From: an uncultured Bacteroidales bacterium
Lineage (GTDB): Bacteria; Bacteroidota; Bacteroidia; Bacteroidales; Paludibacteraceae
Direction of reading: 5' to 3'
NCBI GenBank assembly: GCA_937886455.1
Contig: CALGCU010000057.1
Location: 1-18,894 of the forward strand
DNA length: 18,894 nt
The notes beneath the pieces are model-generated. The model was not told the DNA's origin. It did not search any database and worked only from the letters and a program-made list of their open reading frames with translations. The position numbers and the translations under genes were made by a program. Below, piece after piece: positions 1 through 7,682 of the stretch. How positions within the stretch are numbered: position 1 is the first letter of the stretch; each line of letters starts with the position of its first letter.

Positions 1-566
1 ATGAATTCGTTGTAGAATGCATAGTTTTCGAATTTGGTGTAATCCGGTTCAAATTCGATGAGTGTTCCTCTTGCTTCGTTTGCGGGTATTATGCCTGTGT
101 CGTTGATTAGTTTTCCTTGTTGGAAGTCAGCTCTTCGTGTTTTTCCGTCGCGGAATGCTTGTACTGAGAATTTCCATGACAAAGCATTTACGGCTTTGGT
201 TCCGACTCCATTAAGTCCGACTGATTTTTTGAATGCTTTAGAGTCGTATTTAGAACCGGTGTTGAGTCGTGATACAGCTTCTACGATAGAGCCTAATGGT
301 ATTCCTCTTCCGTAGTCTCGTACTCGTACTTTCCCGTCTATTACATCGACCTCAATTTGCTTTCCTTCTCCCATTCGGTATTCGTCGATTGAGTTGTCGA
401 TGGCTTCTTTTATGAGTACATATATACCGTCGTCGACGTGTGAACCATCTCCCAGTTTTCCGATGTACATACCAGGTCGTAAACGGATGTGTTCCATGTC
501 TTCCAGATGAATCATGTTGGATTCATCATAAGCAACTCCGGTGTTGGTTGAGATATTTTCCTCCAT
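1..566 (-). CDS. parE: DNA topoisomerase IV subunit B, N-terminal part (partial, runs off the window)
   Basis: The reverse strand is open from an ATG at 564-566 to the window edge, giving 188 residues and no stop. The protein starts MEENISTNTG and contains HIRLRPGMYIGKLGDG, the GHKL ATPase N-box EAIDNSIDE, the ATP-lid type DYGRGIPLG and GLNGVGTKAVNALS. Together these define the ATP-binding domain of a type IIA topoisomerase B subunit. The LEDMEHIRLRPGMYIG form is what I recall for Bacteroidetes ParE rather than GyrB, so ParE is preferred; gyrase B is the alternative. The protein would form the ATPase subunit that separates linked daughter chromosomes. The start lies 47 bases after the nucleoside permease stop, with no strong promoter in between, so read-through from that operon is possible. 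No Shine-Dalgarno is seen. The opposite-strand frame at 58-315 is a shadow. Confidence 0.9.
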   Translation of the reverse strand, partial: MEENISTNTGVAYDESNMIHLEDMEHIRLRPGMYIGKLGDGSHVDDGIYVLIKEAIDNSIDEYRMGEGKQIEVDVIDGKVRVRDYGRGIPLGSIVEAVSRLNTGSKYDSKAFKKSVGLNGVGTKAVNALSWKFSVQAFRDGKTRRADFQQGKLINDTGIIPANEARGTLIEFEPDYTKFENYAFYNEF

Positions 567-613
567 CTTTTTTTATTTGAATTCGATCACAGGTTTTATT
601 GTTTTGTTTTTTT

Positions 614-1873
614 TTATTCTTTTTCTGCTTGGTGTTTGTATTTAAATAAAAGTGCAAACAGTACAGCTACTACGAGTGAGAATGCAGAGAAGATGTACCA
701 TACAGTGGTCCAATTGCCCACTAAATGTCCGGTGGCATTGTATTGGCAGTAATGATTCACAATGGCTTGTGCGGCGAGGACTCCTATTGTGGCACCAAAT
801 CCATTTGTCATCATCATGAATAGTCCTTGTGCGCTGGAACGCATGTTGCTGTTGACTTCTTTGTCAACGAACAGAGAACCAGATATATTGAAGAAGTCGA
901 ACGCCATGCCATAGACTATCATGGATAGAATGAATAGCCATACACCGTTGCCCGGATTTCCTACAGCGAATAGTCCGAAGCGTAGCATCCATGCCAGCAT
1001 TGCCATGAGCATAACATTTTTGATTCCGAATCGACGTAGGAAGAATGGAATTAAGAGTATGCATAGTGTTTCAGACATTTGGCTAAGAGAGATGAGCATA
1101 TTGGCGTGTTGTACACCGAATGTGTTGGCATATTCAGGAAATGCTCCGAAGCTGCTGATGAACGGATTGGCATATCCATTAGTAATTTGTAACATCATTC
1201 CTAATAACATGGAGAAGATGAAGAATACAGCCATTCGATATTCCTTAAATAGGGAGAAGGCGTTTAGTCCTAATGCTTCCATGATGCTTTTCTTTCCGGT
1301 GTTGGCAGCGATAGAGCATGCCGGTAGGGTGAATGAATATGCGGCTAAAATAAGTCCAATACCTCCACTTACAATGAATTGTTCAGAGGTGGGTTGGAAT
1401 CCTAATAGGTCAACAGTCCACATGGAACATATAAATCCAATTGTTCCAAAGACACGAATAGGTGGGAATGCCTTTACAGTGTCTAATCCGGCTTTGTCTA
1501 ATGCGTTGTATGCTACAGAATTGGAGAGTGCTAATGTTGGCATGTAGAATGCTACGCTTAGGCTATATAGTGTAAAGATTGTGGTAAATTGCACGGTGTC
1601 GGTGGTGAGTCCGTACCATCCGGCGGCAATCATCAATGCGCCTGCTATTCCGTGGCATATTCCAAGTAGTTTTTGTGCCGGAATCCATCTGTCGGCAACA
1701 ATTCCCATCAATGCCGGCATGAAAATAGAGACAATACCCTGTATGGAATAGAAGATACCAATTTGTGCGCCCAGTCCTGCTTTACCAAGGAAGTTGCCCA
1801 TAGAGGTGAGATACGCCCCCCAAATAGCGAATTGGAGGAAGTTCATAATGATAAGACGTAATTTCATGTTCAT
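614..1873 (-). CDS. nupG: Nucleoside permease, NupG-like MFS transporter (nucleoside:H+ symporter family)
   Basis: The product has 419 residues and about 12 hydrophobic segments, the usual size for this family. The N-terminus (MNMKLRLIIMNFLQFAIWGA, then MGNFLG) and the loop FMPALMGIVADRWIPAQK fit the NupG/XapB nucleoside:H+ symporter group of the major facilitator superfamily. By family it imports nucleosides with protons across the inner membrane. Substrate range cannot be read from the sequence. It starts 19 bases after the stop of the nuclease-domain gene and shares its promoter at 2493-2524, so the two are almost certainly one operon. An import role next to a possible nucleic-acid-degrading protein suggests nucleoside salvage (inference). 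M1 or M3 could be the start. Confidence 0.85.
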   Translation of the reverse strand: MNMKLRLIIMNFLQFAIWGAYLTSMGNFLGKAGLGAQIGIFYSIQGIVSIFMPALMGIVADRWIPAQKLLGICHGIAGALMIAAGWYGLTTDTVQFTTIFTLYSLSVAFYMPTLALSNSVAYNALDKAGLDTVKAFPPIRVFGTIGFICSMWTVDLLGFQPTSEQFIVSGGIGLILAAYSFTLPACSIAANTGKKSIMEALGLNAFSLFKEYRMAVFFIFSMLLGMMLQITNGYANPFISSFGAFPEYANTFGVQHANMLISLSQMSETLCILLIPFFLRRFGIKNVMLMAMLAWMLRFGLFAVGNPGNGVWLFILSMIVYGMAFDFFNISGSLFVDKEVNSNMRSSAQGLFMMMTNGFGATIGVLAAQAIVNHYCQYNATGHLVGNWTTVWYIFSAFSLVVAVLFALLFKYKHQAEKE

Positions 1874-1892
1874 ATTCGTGTGTGTTATGTTG

Positions 1893-2471
1893 TTAATTCT
1901 CTGAAATAGATTCTTGTCTGCGTGTTATTTCGTTGCGCAACAGAATAGCTTGTTCGTATTTTTCCTGTTCAACGCACGAGGATAGTAGGTTGTTGAGTTG
2001 GTTGATGTTGTATGTGCTGAGGTCGGTTTCCGGACTGATGGGTTGTTCATTTAATTGTGAAGAATGCTTGCTGACCACTTGTTCAAATGTAGTTTGATTC
2101 ATGTAGATAGGCTTTTCAAATCGTAGAGCCATGGCTACAGCATCTGATATTCTGGCACACATACGACGGGTGACATTGCCTTGCGTGATGTCAATAGATG
2201 TGTGGAAGATGCCGTTTTTTAGGTTGTGAATGATGATGTTGCTCAGTGTGAAGTCAAACTGTGTCAGAATGTTGTGCATGAGGTCATGTGTGAGCGCAAC
2301 CGGTAGTGATAGTTTGTGCACAAAGCAGGCTATTGATGTGGCCTCTTCTATGCCAATCATGAGCGAGAATTGTCGTTCGCCACTCACTTCTTGTAGAGTG
2401 AGTAGTGCTCCTCGAGTTTCCTGGCGAAGGTAGGAAAGTCGTGCTAATTTGACTTGAATATAGCCTTCCAT
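1893..2471 (-). CDS. Bifunctional nuclease (BFN/DUF151) family protein with C-terminal UVR motif
   Basis: The protein has 192 residues from ATG 2469-2471. Residues about 1-130 match the BFN/DUF151 domain pattern: a beta-rich start, then FSLMIGIEEATSIAC, LTHDLMHNIL, and a late segment ARISDAVAMALRFEKPIYM that is the family's DA(I/V)ALALR-type motif. Residues about 155-190 (INQLNNLLSSCVEQEKYEQA) are a UvrB/UvrC-type helical hairpin. Family members are annotated as bifunctional DNase/RNase, but activity has been shown for few of them. This copy looks diverged (PVALTHDL where others have RPLTHDL). An upstream TTG at 2493-2495 extends the frame by eight codons, but it lies inside the -7 promoter box, so the ATG at 2471 is chosen. 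First gene of the operon with the nucleoside permease. Confidence 0.8.
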   Translation of the reverse strand: MEGYIQVKLARLSYLRQETRGALLTLQEVSGERQFSLMIGIEEATSIACFVHKLSLPVALTHDLMHNILTQFDFTLSNIIIHNLKNGIFHTSIDITQGNVTRRMCARISDAVAMALRFEKPIYMNQTTFEQVVSKHSSQLNEQPISPETDLSTYNINQLNNLLSSCVEQEKYEQAILLRNEITRRQESISEN

Positions 2472-2492
2472 GATATTAATACCACTGACAAG

Positions 2493-2524
2493 CAAAGGTA
2501 CGATTTTGCTTGAATATGTACAAG
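2493..2524 (-). promoter_or_regulatory. Bacteroidetes-type promoter for the nuclease-permease operon
   Basis: On the reverse strand, CTTG (2521-2524), 20 bases, then TACCTTTG (2493-2500). This is a perfect TAnnTTTG -7 box with a one-mismatch TTTG -33 box at the expected spacing. Transcription should start near 2486, leaving a leader of about 15 bases before the ATG at 2471. Confidence 0.75.
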
Positions 2525-2535
2525 GGTTCTTTTAT

Positions 2536-2566
2536 TTTGTCTTCTGCCGAATTTTCGCTAATTTCG
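2536..2566 (+). promoter_or_regulatory. Candidate promoter for the glycogen synthase-NAD synthetase operon
   Basis: TTTG (2536-2539), 19 bases, then TAATTTCG (2559-2566), one mismatch from TAnnTTTG. The predicted start near 2573 would leave about 20 bases before the ATG at 2592. It is back to back with the opposite promoter, so the 120-base gap serves both directions. Confidence 0.45.
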
Positions 2567-2591
2567 CCACTTGTTAAAAAAGAATGAAACA

Positions 2592-4220
2592 ATGAAGGAA
2601 AATAAGCAACCAGACTATATATTAGAGACGAGTTGGGAAGTGTGTAATAAGGTGGGTGGCATTTATACAGTTTTGTCGACCCGTGCCGCTTCAATGCAGA
2701 AAGAACATAAAGATAAAGTTATATTTTTTGGTCCAGATGTTTGGAAAACAGTGAATAATCCTTATTTTCAACCCTCAAAGACATTGTTGAAGGATTGGCA
2801 GGCAACAGCCAAGAAGGAAGGCTTGAAGATAAAGGTGGGACGTTGGCTTATTCCCGGTAAGCCCATTGCCGTGTTGGTGGATTTTCAAGATTTATTTGTT
2901 AAAAAGAATGAAATATATGGTCATTTTTGGGAATGTTTTGGTGTGAATTCCATTGCGGCTTATGGCGATTATGACGAATCAAGTATGTTTGGTTATGCAG
3001 TAGGACAAGCTATGGAGAGTTTTTGTAACCACATAGGTGTGGAGGGTAAGCAGATTGTAGCGCATGTGAATGAGTGGATGACAGCTTTTGCGTTATTTTA
3101 TGTCAAAGAGCATTTGCCCAGTGTGGCTACCATTTTTACAACCCATGCCACTTCTATCGGTCGTTCTATAGCCGGAAATCATAAGCCTTTGTATGACTAT
3201 TTCTCAGAGTATAATGGAGATCAAATGGCTCAGGAGTTGAATATGGTATCGAAACATTCTGTGGAGAAACAAGCCGCTAAGTGGTCGGATTGTTTTACTA
3301 CGGTGAGTGATATTACTGCAGATGAATGTGCTCAGTTGTTGGATAAACCAGTGGATGTGGTAACACCGAATGGTTTTGAGGCCGATTTTGTACCTAAGGG
3401 AAAGGCTTTTGATGCAAAGCGCAATGAAGCTCGCTTAAAACTGCTCAATGTGGCGAGGACAGTGTTTGATACAGAAATAGATGAAAATGCCCTTTTCGTG
3501 GCAACGAGTGGTCGTTATGAATATAAGAATAAGGGAATAGATGTGTTTTTGGAGAGTGTGAAAAGGGTGGCAGATAATAAAGAACTAAATCGACAAGTGG
3601 TGGCTTTTGTTGCAGTTCCAGCATATGTGAAGGGTGCACGTCAAGATTTGCAAGAAGCTCTAAATAAGGGTGAGCGTTTGCAGTCGTGGAATAAATATAC
3701 CACGCACGAACTTCATGATTATGGTACGGATGCAGTGATGGGGGCAATGCGTTGGTTTCACTTTGAGAATAGAGCGGATGACAAGGTGAAAGTCTTGTTT
3801 ATTCCTTCTTATATCGATGTGAATGATGGTATTTTCAATTGTACCTATTATGATTTGTTGATAGGTTTTGATTTAACTATTTTTCCTTCATACTATGAGC
3901 CATGGGGATATACACCCTTAGAAAGTGTGGCATTTAGGATACCCACTCTGACCACTTCATTGTCGGGATTCGGAAGATGGGCATTGAGTCATAGTCATGA
4001 TATTACCCAAGGAGTTGAGGTGGTCCCTCGTTCCGACTATAACACGCATGAGGTGGTGGCGCAGATAGCAGATACTATTTTGCGTTATACCCGCTTATCA
4101 AGTAAAGAAGAGATTCAGGCACGTAAGGCAGCCGCCTATGTAGCAGAGAAGGCTTTATGGAAACATTTTATGCCTTATTATAATGAAGCATATAGCATTG
4201 CTTTGAATAAGATTAAGTAA
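2592..4220 (+). CDS. Glycogen synthase, GT3 (eukaryote-like) family glycosyltransferase
   Basis: The product has 542 residues from ATG 2592. The N-terminus ETSWEVCNKVGGIYTVLSTR is the signature of GT3 glycogen synthases (animal/fungal Gys and Bacteroidetes relatives), unlike the GT5 GlgA proteins, which begin with KTGGLAD-type motifs. Further motifs are FTTHATSIGRSIAGN, VTPNGFE, YKNKGIDVFLESVKRV and FPSYYEPWGYTPLESVAF; the last carries the E-x7-E active-site pair at about E436 and E444. By family it transfers glucose from a sugar nucleotide to the growing alpha-1,4-glucan. The donor (UDP- or ADP-glucose) cannot be told from sequence. A TTG at 2571 would extend the frame by seven codons, but it falls at the predicted transcript start and lies upstream of the conserved region, so ATG 2592 is used. 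The NAD synthetase gene begins 12 bases after the stop. Confidence 0.88.
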   Translation: MKENKQPDYILETSWEVCNKVGGIYTVLSTRAASMQKEHKDKVIFFGPDVWKTVNNPYFQPSKTLLKDWQATAKKEGLKIKVGRWLIPGKPIAVLVDFQDLFVKKNEIYGHFWECFGVNSIAAYGDYDESSMFGYAVGQAMESFCNHIGVEGKQIVAHVNEWMTAFALFYVKEHLPSVATIFTTHATSIGRSIAGNHKPLYDYFSEYNGDQMAQELNMVSKHSVEKQAAKWSDCFTTVSDITADECAQLLDKPVDVVTPNGFEADFVPKGKAFDAKRNEARLKLLNVARTVFDTEIDENALFVATSGRYEYKNKGIDVFLESVKRVADNKELNRQVVAFVAVPAYVKGARQDLQEALNKGERLQSWNKYTTHELHDYGTDAVMGAMRWFHFENRADDKVKVLFIPSYIDVNDGIFNCTYYDLLIGFDLTIFPSYYEPWGYTPLESVAFRIPTLTTSLSGFGRWALSHSHDITQGVEVVPRSDYNTHEVVAQIADTILRYTRLSSKEEIQARKAAAYVAEKALWKHFMPYYNEAYSIALNKIK

Positions 4221-4232
4221 CCTTAAAATTGT

Positions 4233-6146
4233 ATGGATATGAAAAATGAGTTGTGGGGATTTGTGAGAGTAGCGGCGGCTGTGCCGCATGTATACCTTGC
4301 GGATTGTGTAGCCAATGAAAAGGAGATAGGCTCTTTGTATGTTGAAGCAGACGAACAATGTGCGCAAGTGGTGTGTTTTCCAGAGTTGAGTGTGACCGGA
4401 AGTACGTGTGGTGATCTTTTTCTTAATCAACAACTCATAGAATCCTCCAATCGAGTGTTAGGGAGGTTGGCACAATTGACCCAAAAACATGAGGCCGTGC
4501 TTATTGTGGGTGCTCCTCTGTATATTCCAGCCCAAGGTAGAATGTATGATTGCGCTTATGTGATGTATGCGGGGCGTATAAGGGGAATAGTGCCAAAGTA
4601 TCAGTTGGCAACCATGGGTGGCAAGCATGACGAGCGGTGGTTTACATCGGGAGCGTCAGCACAAGTGAATGAAGTGGAAGTATTGATGGAAGACGGTTAT
4701 GTTGTTCCGTTTGGAAACGTGTTGTTTAAGATGCGTGATTTTACCTTTGCAGTAGAATTGGGTGAGGATGCCGATCAGATTGTTCCACGTAGTGCTGTTG
4801 CTGTGGCAAGTGGTGCAGATGTGGTTTTTAACTTGGCGGCTGTTCCTGATGTGTTGGGTGCGGTGGAGCATCGCCAACTTTTGGTGCGTGAACACTCTAA
4901 GCGTATGCAGTGTGGGTATGTATATGCGTCAGCCGGTTGGGGTGAATCTACAACAGATGCTGTTTATTCAGGTGATGCTCAGATATGTGATGGCGGTGAG
5001 TTGATTGCCTCCTCACAACGTTTCTCCATGAAAGGACAGGTTTTGTGTAATGATATTCATGTTGCGGCGCTGCGCGCAGAACGTTTGCACCATAAACGTG
5101 GAGGCATTGAGTGTTTTTCGGTGAAGTATGAACAGGTGGTGTTGGATAATCATCCGCGTGTTTCAGATACATTATTGCGAAGCATTGATTCGCTACCATT
5201 TGTTCCTGCAGAGGATAGACGAGCATACGTTTGTGAGGAAGTGTTTCAGATACAAACTACAGCATTAGCCCATCGTTGGTTGCATACCAAAACAGATAGT
5301 TTGGTGATAGGAGTGTCTGGTGGATTGGATTCCACCTTGGCTTTGCTAGTGGCTGTGTTGGCTTGTGATAAACTGGAGAGATATAGAAAGAATGTTGTGG
5401 CGATTACTATGCCTGGGTTTGGAACGACAGGACGAACCTATAATAATGCTTTGACTCTTATGAAGGAATTAGGAGTGACAATGCGTGAAATTTCTATTCA
5501 AGCAGCAGCTTTACAACATTTTGAAGATATTGGTCATGATGTGAACGTGCATGATGTTACTTATGAAAATACACAAGCACGCGAACGTACACAGATATTG
5601 ATGGATGTGGCTAATCAGACGAATGGATTGGTAGTGGGAACAGGTGACTTGTCGGAACTTGCTTTGGGGTGGGCTACCTATAATGGAGACCACATGTCTA
5701 TGTATGGTGTGAATGCAGATATACCAAAGACGCTTGTGCGCAGCTTGGTGAAATATGCAGCCGGTAAATTTACCCCAAACATAGCCACAGCTTTGTTGGA
5801 CATAGTGTCAACACCGGTGAGTCCGGAACTATTGCCAGCAAATAAAGACGGTAATATCGCTCAGGTGACAGAAGATATTGTAGGGCCTTATGAACTGCAT
5901 GATTTCTTCTTGTATTATTTTGTACGTATGGGATTCTCCAAAGCTAAAATTCAGTACTTGGCAGAATGTGCTTTTCGCAATACCTATAGCCCAGAAGTGA
6001 TAGATAAATGGCTTACTACTTTTATGCGTCGCTTTTTTACGCAACAATTTAAGCGTTCTTGTTTACCTGATGGTCCGAGAGTAGGTACGGTTGGGTTGTC
6101 TCCAAGAGGAGCATGGAGTATGCCTTCAGATGCACATTTATGGTAG
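4233..6146 (+). CDS. nadE: NAD+ synthetase with N-terminal nitrilase-like domain; glutaminase cysteine replaced by glycine
   Basis: The protein has 637 residues, as in two-domain, glutamine-dependent NAD+ synthetases. Residues about 10-280 form a nitrilase/CN-hydrolase domain that keeps the Glu (FPELSVTG, E51) and Lys (IVPKYQLA, K122). The nucleophile position usually reads E-I-C-E-D but here reads VELGEDAD, with Gly at residue 177 (codon ggt at 4761-4763) and no cysteine nearby. Residues about 340-600 form the ATP-pyrophosphatase domain with SGGLDS (362-367), VVGTGDLSELALGWATYNGD and MYGVNADIPKTLV, which look intact. The protein should therefore still make NAD+ from deamido-NAD+, but probably with free ammonia rather than glutamine (inference). 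Start may be M1 (4233) or M3 (4239). It follows the glycogen synthase gene in an operon and ends 8 bases from the convergent methyltransferase gene. Confidence 0.9.
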   Translation: MDMKNELWGFVRVAAAVPHVYLADCVANEKEIGSLYVEADEQCAQVVCFPELSVTGSTCGDLFLNQQLIESSNRVLGRLAQLTQKHEAVLIVGAPLYIPAQGRMYDCAYVMYAGRIRGIVPKYQLATMGGKHDERWFTSGASAQVNEVEVLMEDGYVVPFGNVLFKMRDFTFAVELGEDADQIVPRSAVAVASGADVVFNLAAVPDVLGAVEHRQLLVREHSKRMQCGYVYASAGWGESTTDAVYSGDAQICDGGELIASSQRFSMKGQVLCNDIHVAALRAERLHHKRGGIECFSVKYEQVVLDNHPRVSDTLLRSIDSLPFVPAEDRRAYVCEEVFQIQTTALAHRWLHTKTDSLVIGVSGGLDSTLALLVAVLACDKLERYRKNVVAITMPGFGTTGRTYNNALTLMKELGVTMREISIQAAALQHFEDIGHDVNVHDVTYENTQARERTQILMDVANQTNGLVVGTGDLSELALGWATYNGDHMSMYGVNADIPKTLVRSLVKYAAGKFTPNIATALLDIVSTPVSPELLPANKDGNIAQVTEDIVGPYELHDFFLYYFVRMGFSKAKIQYLAECAFRNTYSPEVIDKWLTTFMRRFFTQQFKRSCLPDGPRVGTVGLSPRGAWSMPSDAHLW

Positions 6147-6154
6147 ATGATGGA

Positions 6155-6877
6155 TTATTTGTCTAAATAGAAAGCTTCAGTGAGAAGTTTATATTCAGGA
6201 GAGTAAGCATGTCTTCCATTAGATTCTATAATCAGTCTTTTCCTATCGGGTAAGGCTGATTCTTTTTTGCTTAGTGTGAGCAAAGTACGCTTAGCCGGGC
6301 GTTGTGGAGTAGGGTGTACATCCAAACGTTTTTGTTCGTACAAGTGGTAGGTTTGTGCTGTGCGTAGGAATTCGTCCGTTTGATTGGTAGGTAATATGAC
6401 ACAGAAAATCCCTTCGTTTGTGAGTAGATGTGCAGTGGCTTCCAGTAGTATGTCGTGTGGAAGAGTGTCTGTGTGTCGTGCAATGGTACGGTCTTTATCC
6501 GGATTCTTCAATGAATCTTTGAAAAAAGGAGGGTTTGATGTGATAAGGTCAAATTGTCTGTGATGGTGTTTATGGAATTCTTGTATAGAAATGTGTGCAG
6601 CATGTAGTCGTTCAGACCATGGAGATGACAGGAAATTTCCAGTGGCTTGTGCGTATGCTTCTGAGTTTATATCTATGCCGATTATTTGTGCATTTTCATA
6701 GCGTTGTGCCAACATTAGTGCGACGAGTCCGCTACCTGTTCCGATGTCTAATATATTGCGATAAGATTGTAATTCGCCAGCCCATGCTCCTAAAAGAACT
6801 CCATCGGTTCCTACTTTCATTGCACACAGATCATGTTGCACGAAGAATTGTTTAAACTGAAAACCTTGACCGGACAT
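6155..6877 (-). CDS. trmN6: tRNA1(Val) (adenine(37)-N6)-methyltransferase
   Basis: The product has 240 residues, typical of the TrmN6/YfiC family. The N-terminus FQFKQFFVQHDLCAMKVGTD and GVLLGAWA are characteristic of the family. They are followed by the SAM-binding motif LDIGTGSG (43-50), the acidic IIGIDIN after strand 2, and the catalytic NPPFF (115-119), the N6-adenine methyltransferase motif. By family it methylates A37 of tRNA1(Val), in the cytoplasm. The start is ATG 6875-6877, three bases after the stop of the upstream secreted-protein gene, so they share a transcript. A related small methyltransferase with another RNA target is the alternative. Confidence 0.88.
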   Translation of the reverse strand: MSGQGFQFKQFFVQHDLCAMKVGTDGVLLGAWAGELQSYRNILDIGTGSGLVALMLAQRYENAQIIGIDINSEAYAQATGNFLSSPWSERLHAAHISIQEFHKHHHRQFDLITSNPPFFKDSLKNPDKDRTIARHTDTLPHDILLEATAHLLTNEGIFCVILPTNQTDEFLRTAQTYHLYEQKRLDVHPTPQRPAKRTLLTLSKKESALPDRKRLIIESNGRHAYSPEYKLLTEAFYLDK

Positions 6878-6880
6878 ATA

Positions 6881-7270
6881 TCAATAGTTAGTGGTATATA
6901 CCGGTACGGATACGGTAGTTGTATTTGGAGTGCATGGACAATTTGAGTGGCTGTTTTTACATTGCTTTTGTAGTGTCTTGTACTGCGCATCTGTGAGTAT
7001 ATTTTGATAGTCTGTGTGTTTTCGTTTAATACGTTCAATGGCGGCAGTACGCCCAGGATGTTCTTGTCGTTCTTTGATGTATTTTAGGTTAATTTCATAG
7101 AGATGTTGTTTCTGTATGTCAGTGAGGTTGGGCAAAATTCTTGCTAACATTTCAGTTTGTTTAGCAGCCTCTTGTTCGGGTGTTCGTTGAGGAGTGGAGG
7201 CTTGTTTTTGTGCTATGGCAATAAGGCCAAGTATCAAAAATAGAATTGTATAGAAGAATCTCGTTTGCAT
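6881..7270 (-). CDS. Small secreted helical protein, DUF4890/Spy-like
   Basis: The protein has 129 residues. The first 20 or so (MQTRFFYTILFLILGLIAIA, then Q) are a clear signal peptide with the A-Q cleavage context common in Bacteroidetes. Residues about 30-105 are charged and helical, with TPEQEAAKQTEMLARILPNL, LTDIQKQHLYEINLKYI and LTDAQYKTLQK. The repeated L-T-(D)-x-Q pattern is typical of Spy/CpxP-like and DUF4890 periplasmic proteins. The tail has three cysteines (KNSHSNCPCTPN plus one before it) and a Thr/Val-rich end. Such proteins may act as periplasmic chaperones or stress sensors, but no function is proven here. It is first in a two-gene unit with trmN6. I saw no good promoter match upstream. 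Confidence 0.6.
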   Translation of the reverse strand: MQTRFFYTILFLILGLIAIAQKQASTPQRTPEQEAAKQTEMLARILPNLTDIQKQHLYEINLKYIKERQEHPGRTAAIERIKRKHTDYQNILTDAQYKTLQKQCKNSHSNCPCTPNTTTVSVPVYTTNY

Positions 7271-7522
7271 GTTTTGTGTTTTCAGTTCGTAATCTTTACA
7301 CTACAATTTTAATGCCACATTTTCTTTGTGTTATATGTGTGTTGAGGGAAAAATGATTGAAATAAGCCCTTAATGGGTAGCGCGAATAAGATCGTAAAAT
7401 ACAAAACGCACTGCTTTACTTTTAATTTTTTTTTGTCAGGCAAATGCTTTAATGAGAATCATGAATTTTCACTATGTCACTTCCTTATTTGGGAATGTAA
7501 AATGCGATTTTTTTTGCTACTT

Positions 7523-7555
7523 GTTGGGAAATGATGTGTTTTTTTTATACTTTTG
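7523..7555 (+). promoter_or_regulatory. Second, weaker promoter candidate upstream of the large secreted protein
   Basis: GTTG (7523-7526), 21 bases, then TACTTTTG (7548-7555), a full TAnnTTTG match with a one-mismatch -33 box. It would give a leader of about 120 bases and is an alternative to the site at 7613. Confidence 0.35.
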
Positions 7556-7612
7556 ATGAAAAATAGCATGTATTATGTCAATAATTCACCAAATTCAGCC
7601 TATAAAGATTTC

Positions 7613-7620
7613 TACCTTTG
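7613..7620 (+). promoter_or_regulatory. Likely -7 promoter box for the large secreted protein
   Basis: TACCTTTG at 7613-7620 matches TAnnTTTG exactly. No TTTG lies at the usual distance upstream (about 7588-7593 reads ACCAAA), so the promoter may need an activator. Predicted start near 7627, leader about 55 bases. Confidence 0.5.
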
Positions 7621-7639
7621 TTACATACTTTGTATGTAA
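7621..7639 (+). repeat. Perfect inverted repeat at the predicted transcript start
   Basis: TTACATAC (7621-7628), TTT, GTATGTAA (7632-7639): eight perfect pairs with a three-base spacer, directly after the -7 box. It could be a protein-binding operator or a 5'-end hairpin in the mRNA. The sequence cannot tell which. Confidence 0.6.
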
Positions 7640-7682
7640 ACCAAATTAACAAACAATAAATAAACATTTAAACAATCATTTT

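Larger units (their letters stand above)
7271..7682. other. 412-base intergenic region between divergent genes
   Basis: AT-rich, with T runs at about 7421-7436, 7508-7515 and 7539-7546. The half nearest the large secreted-protein gene carries two promoter-like sites and a hairpin (listed separately), then an A/T-rich leader of the form AACAAACAATAAATAAAC before the ATG. I could not find a small gene, a tRNA or a recognised riboswitch in it. The left half must hold the promoter of the minus-strand pair, but I see no convincing TAnnTTTG there. Confidence 0.6.

Noticed and set aside
921..1547. A 208-codon plus-strand open frame
   Set aside because: Antisense shadow of the nucleoside permease gene; no signal, motif or start context of its own.
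2571..2591. Upstream TTG start for glycogen synthase
   Set aside because: It lies at the predicted transcript start and before the conserved N-terminus; ATG 2592 fits better.
7381..7440. Possible hairpin GTAAA...TTTAC followed by a T run in the intergenic region
   Set aside because: Only five pairs with a 16-base loop; too weak to call a terminator or small RNA.
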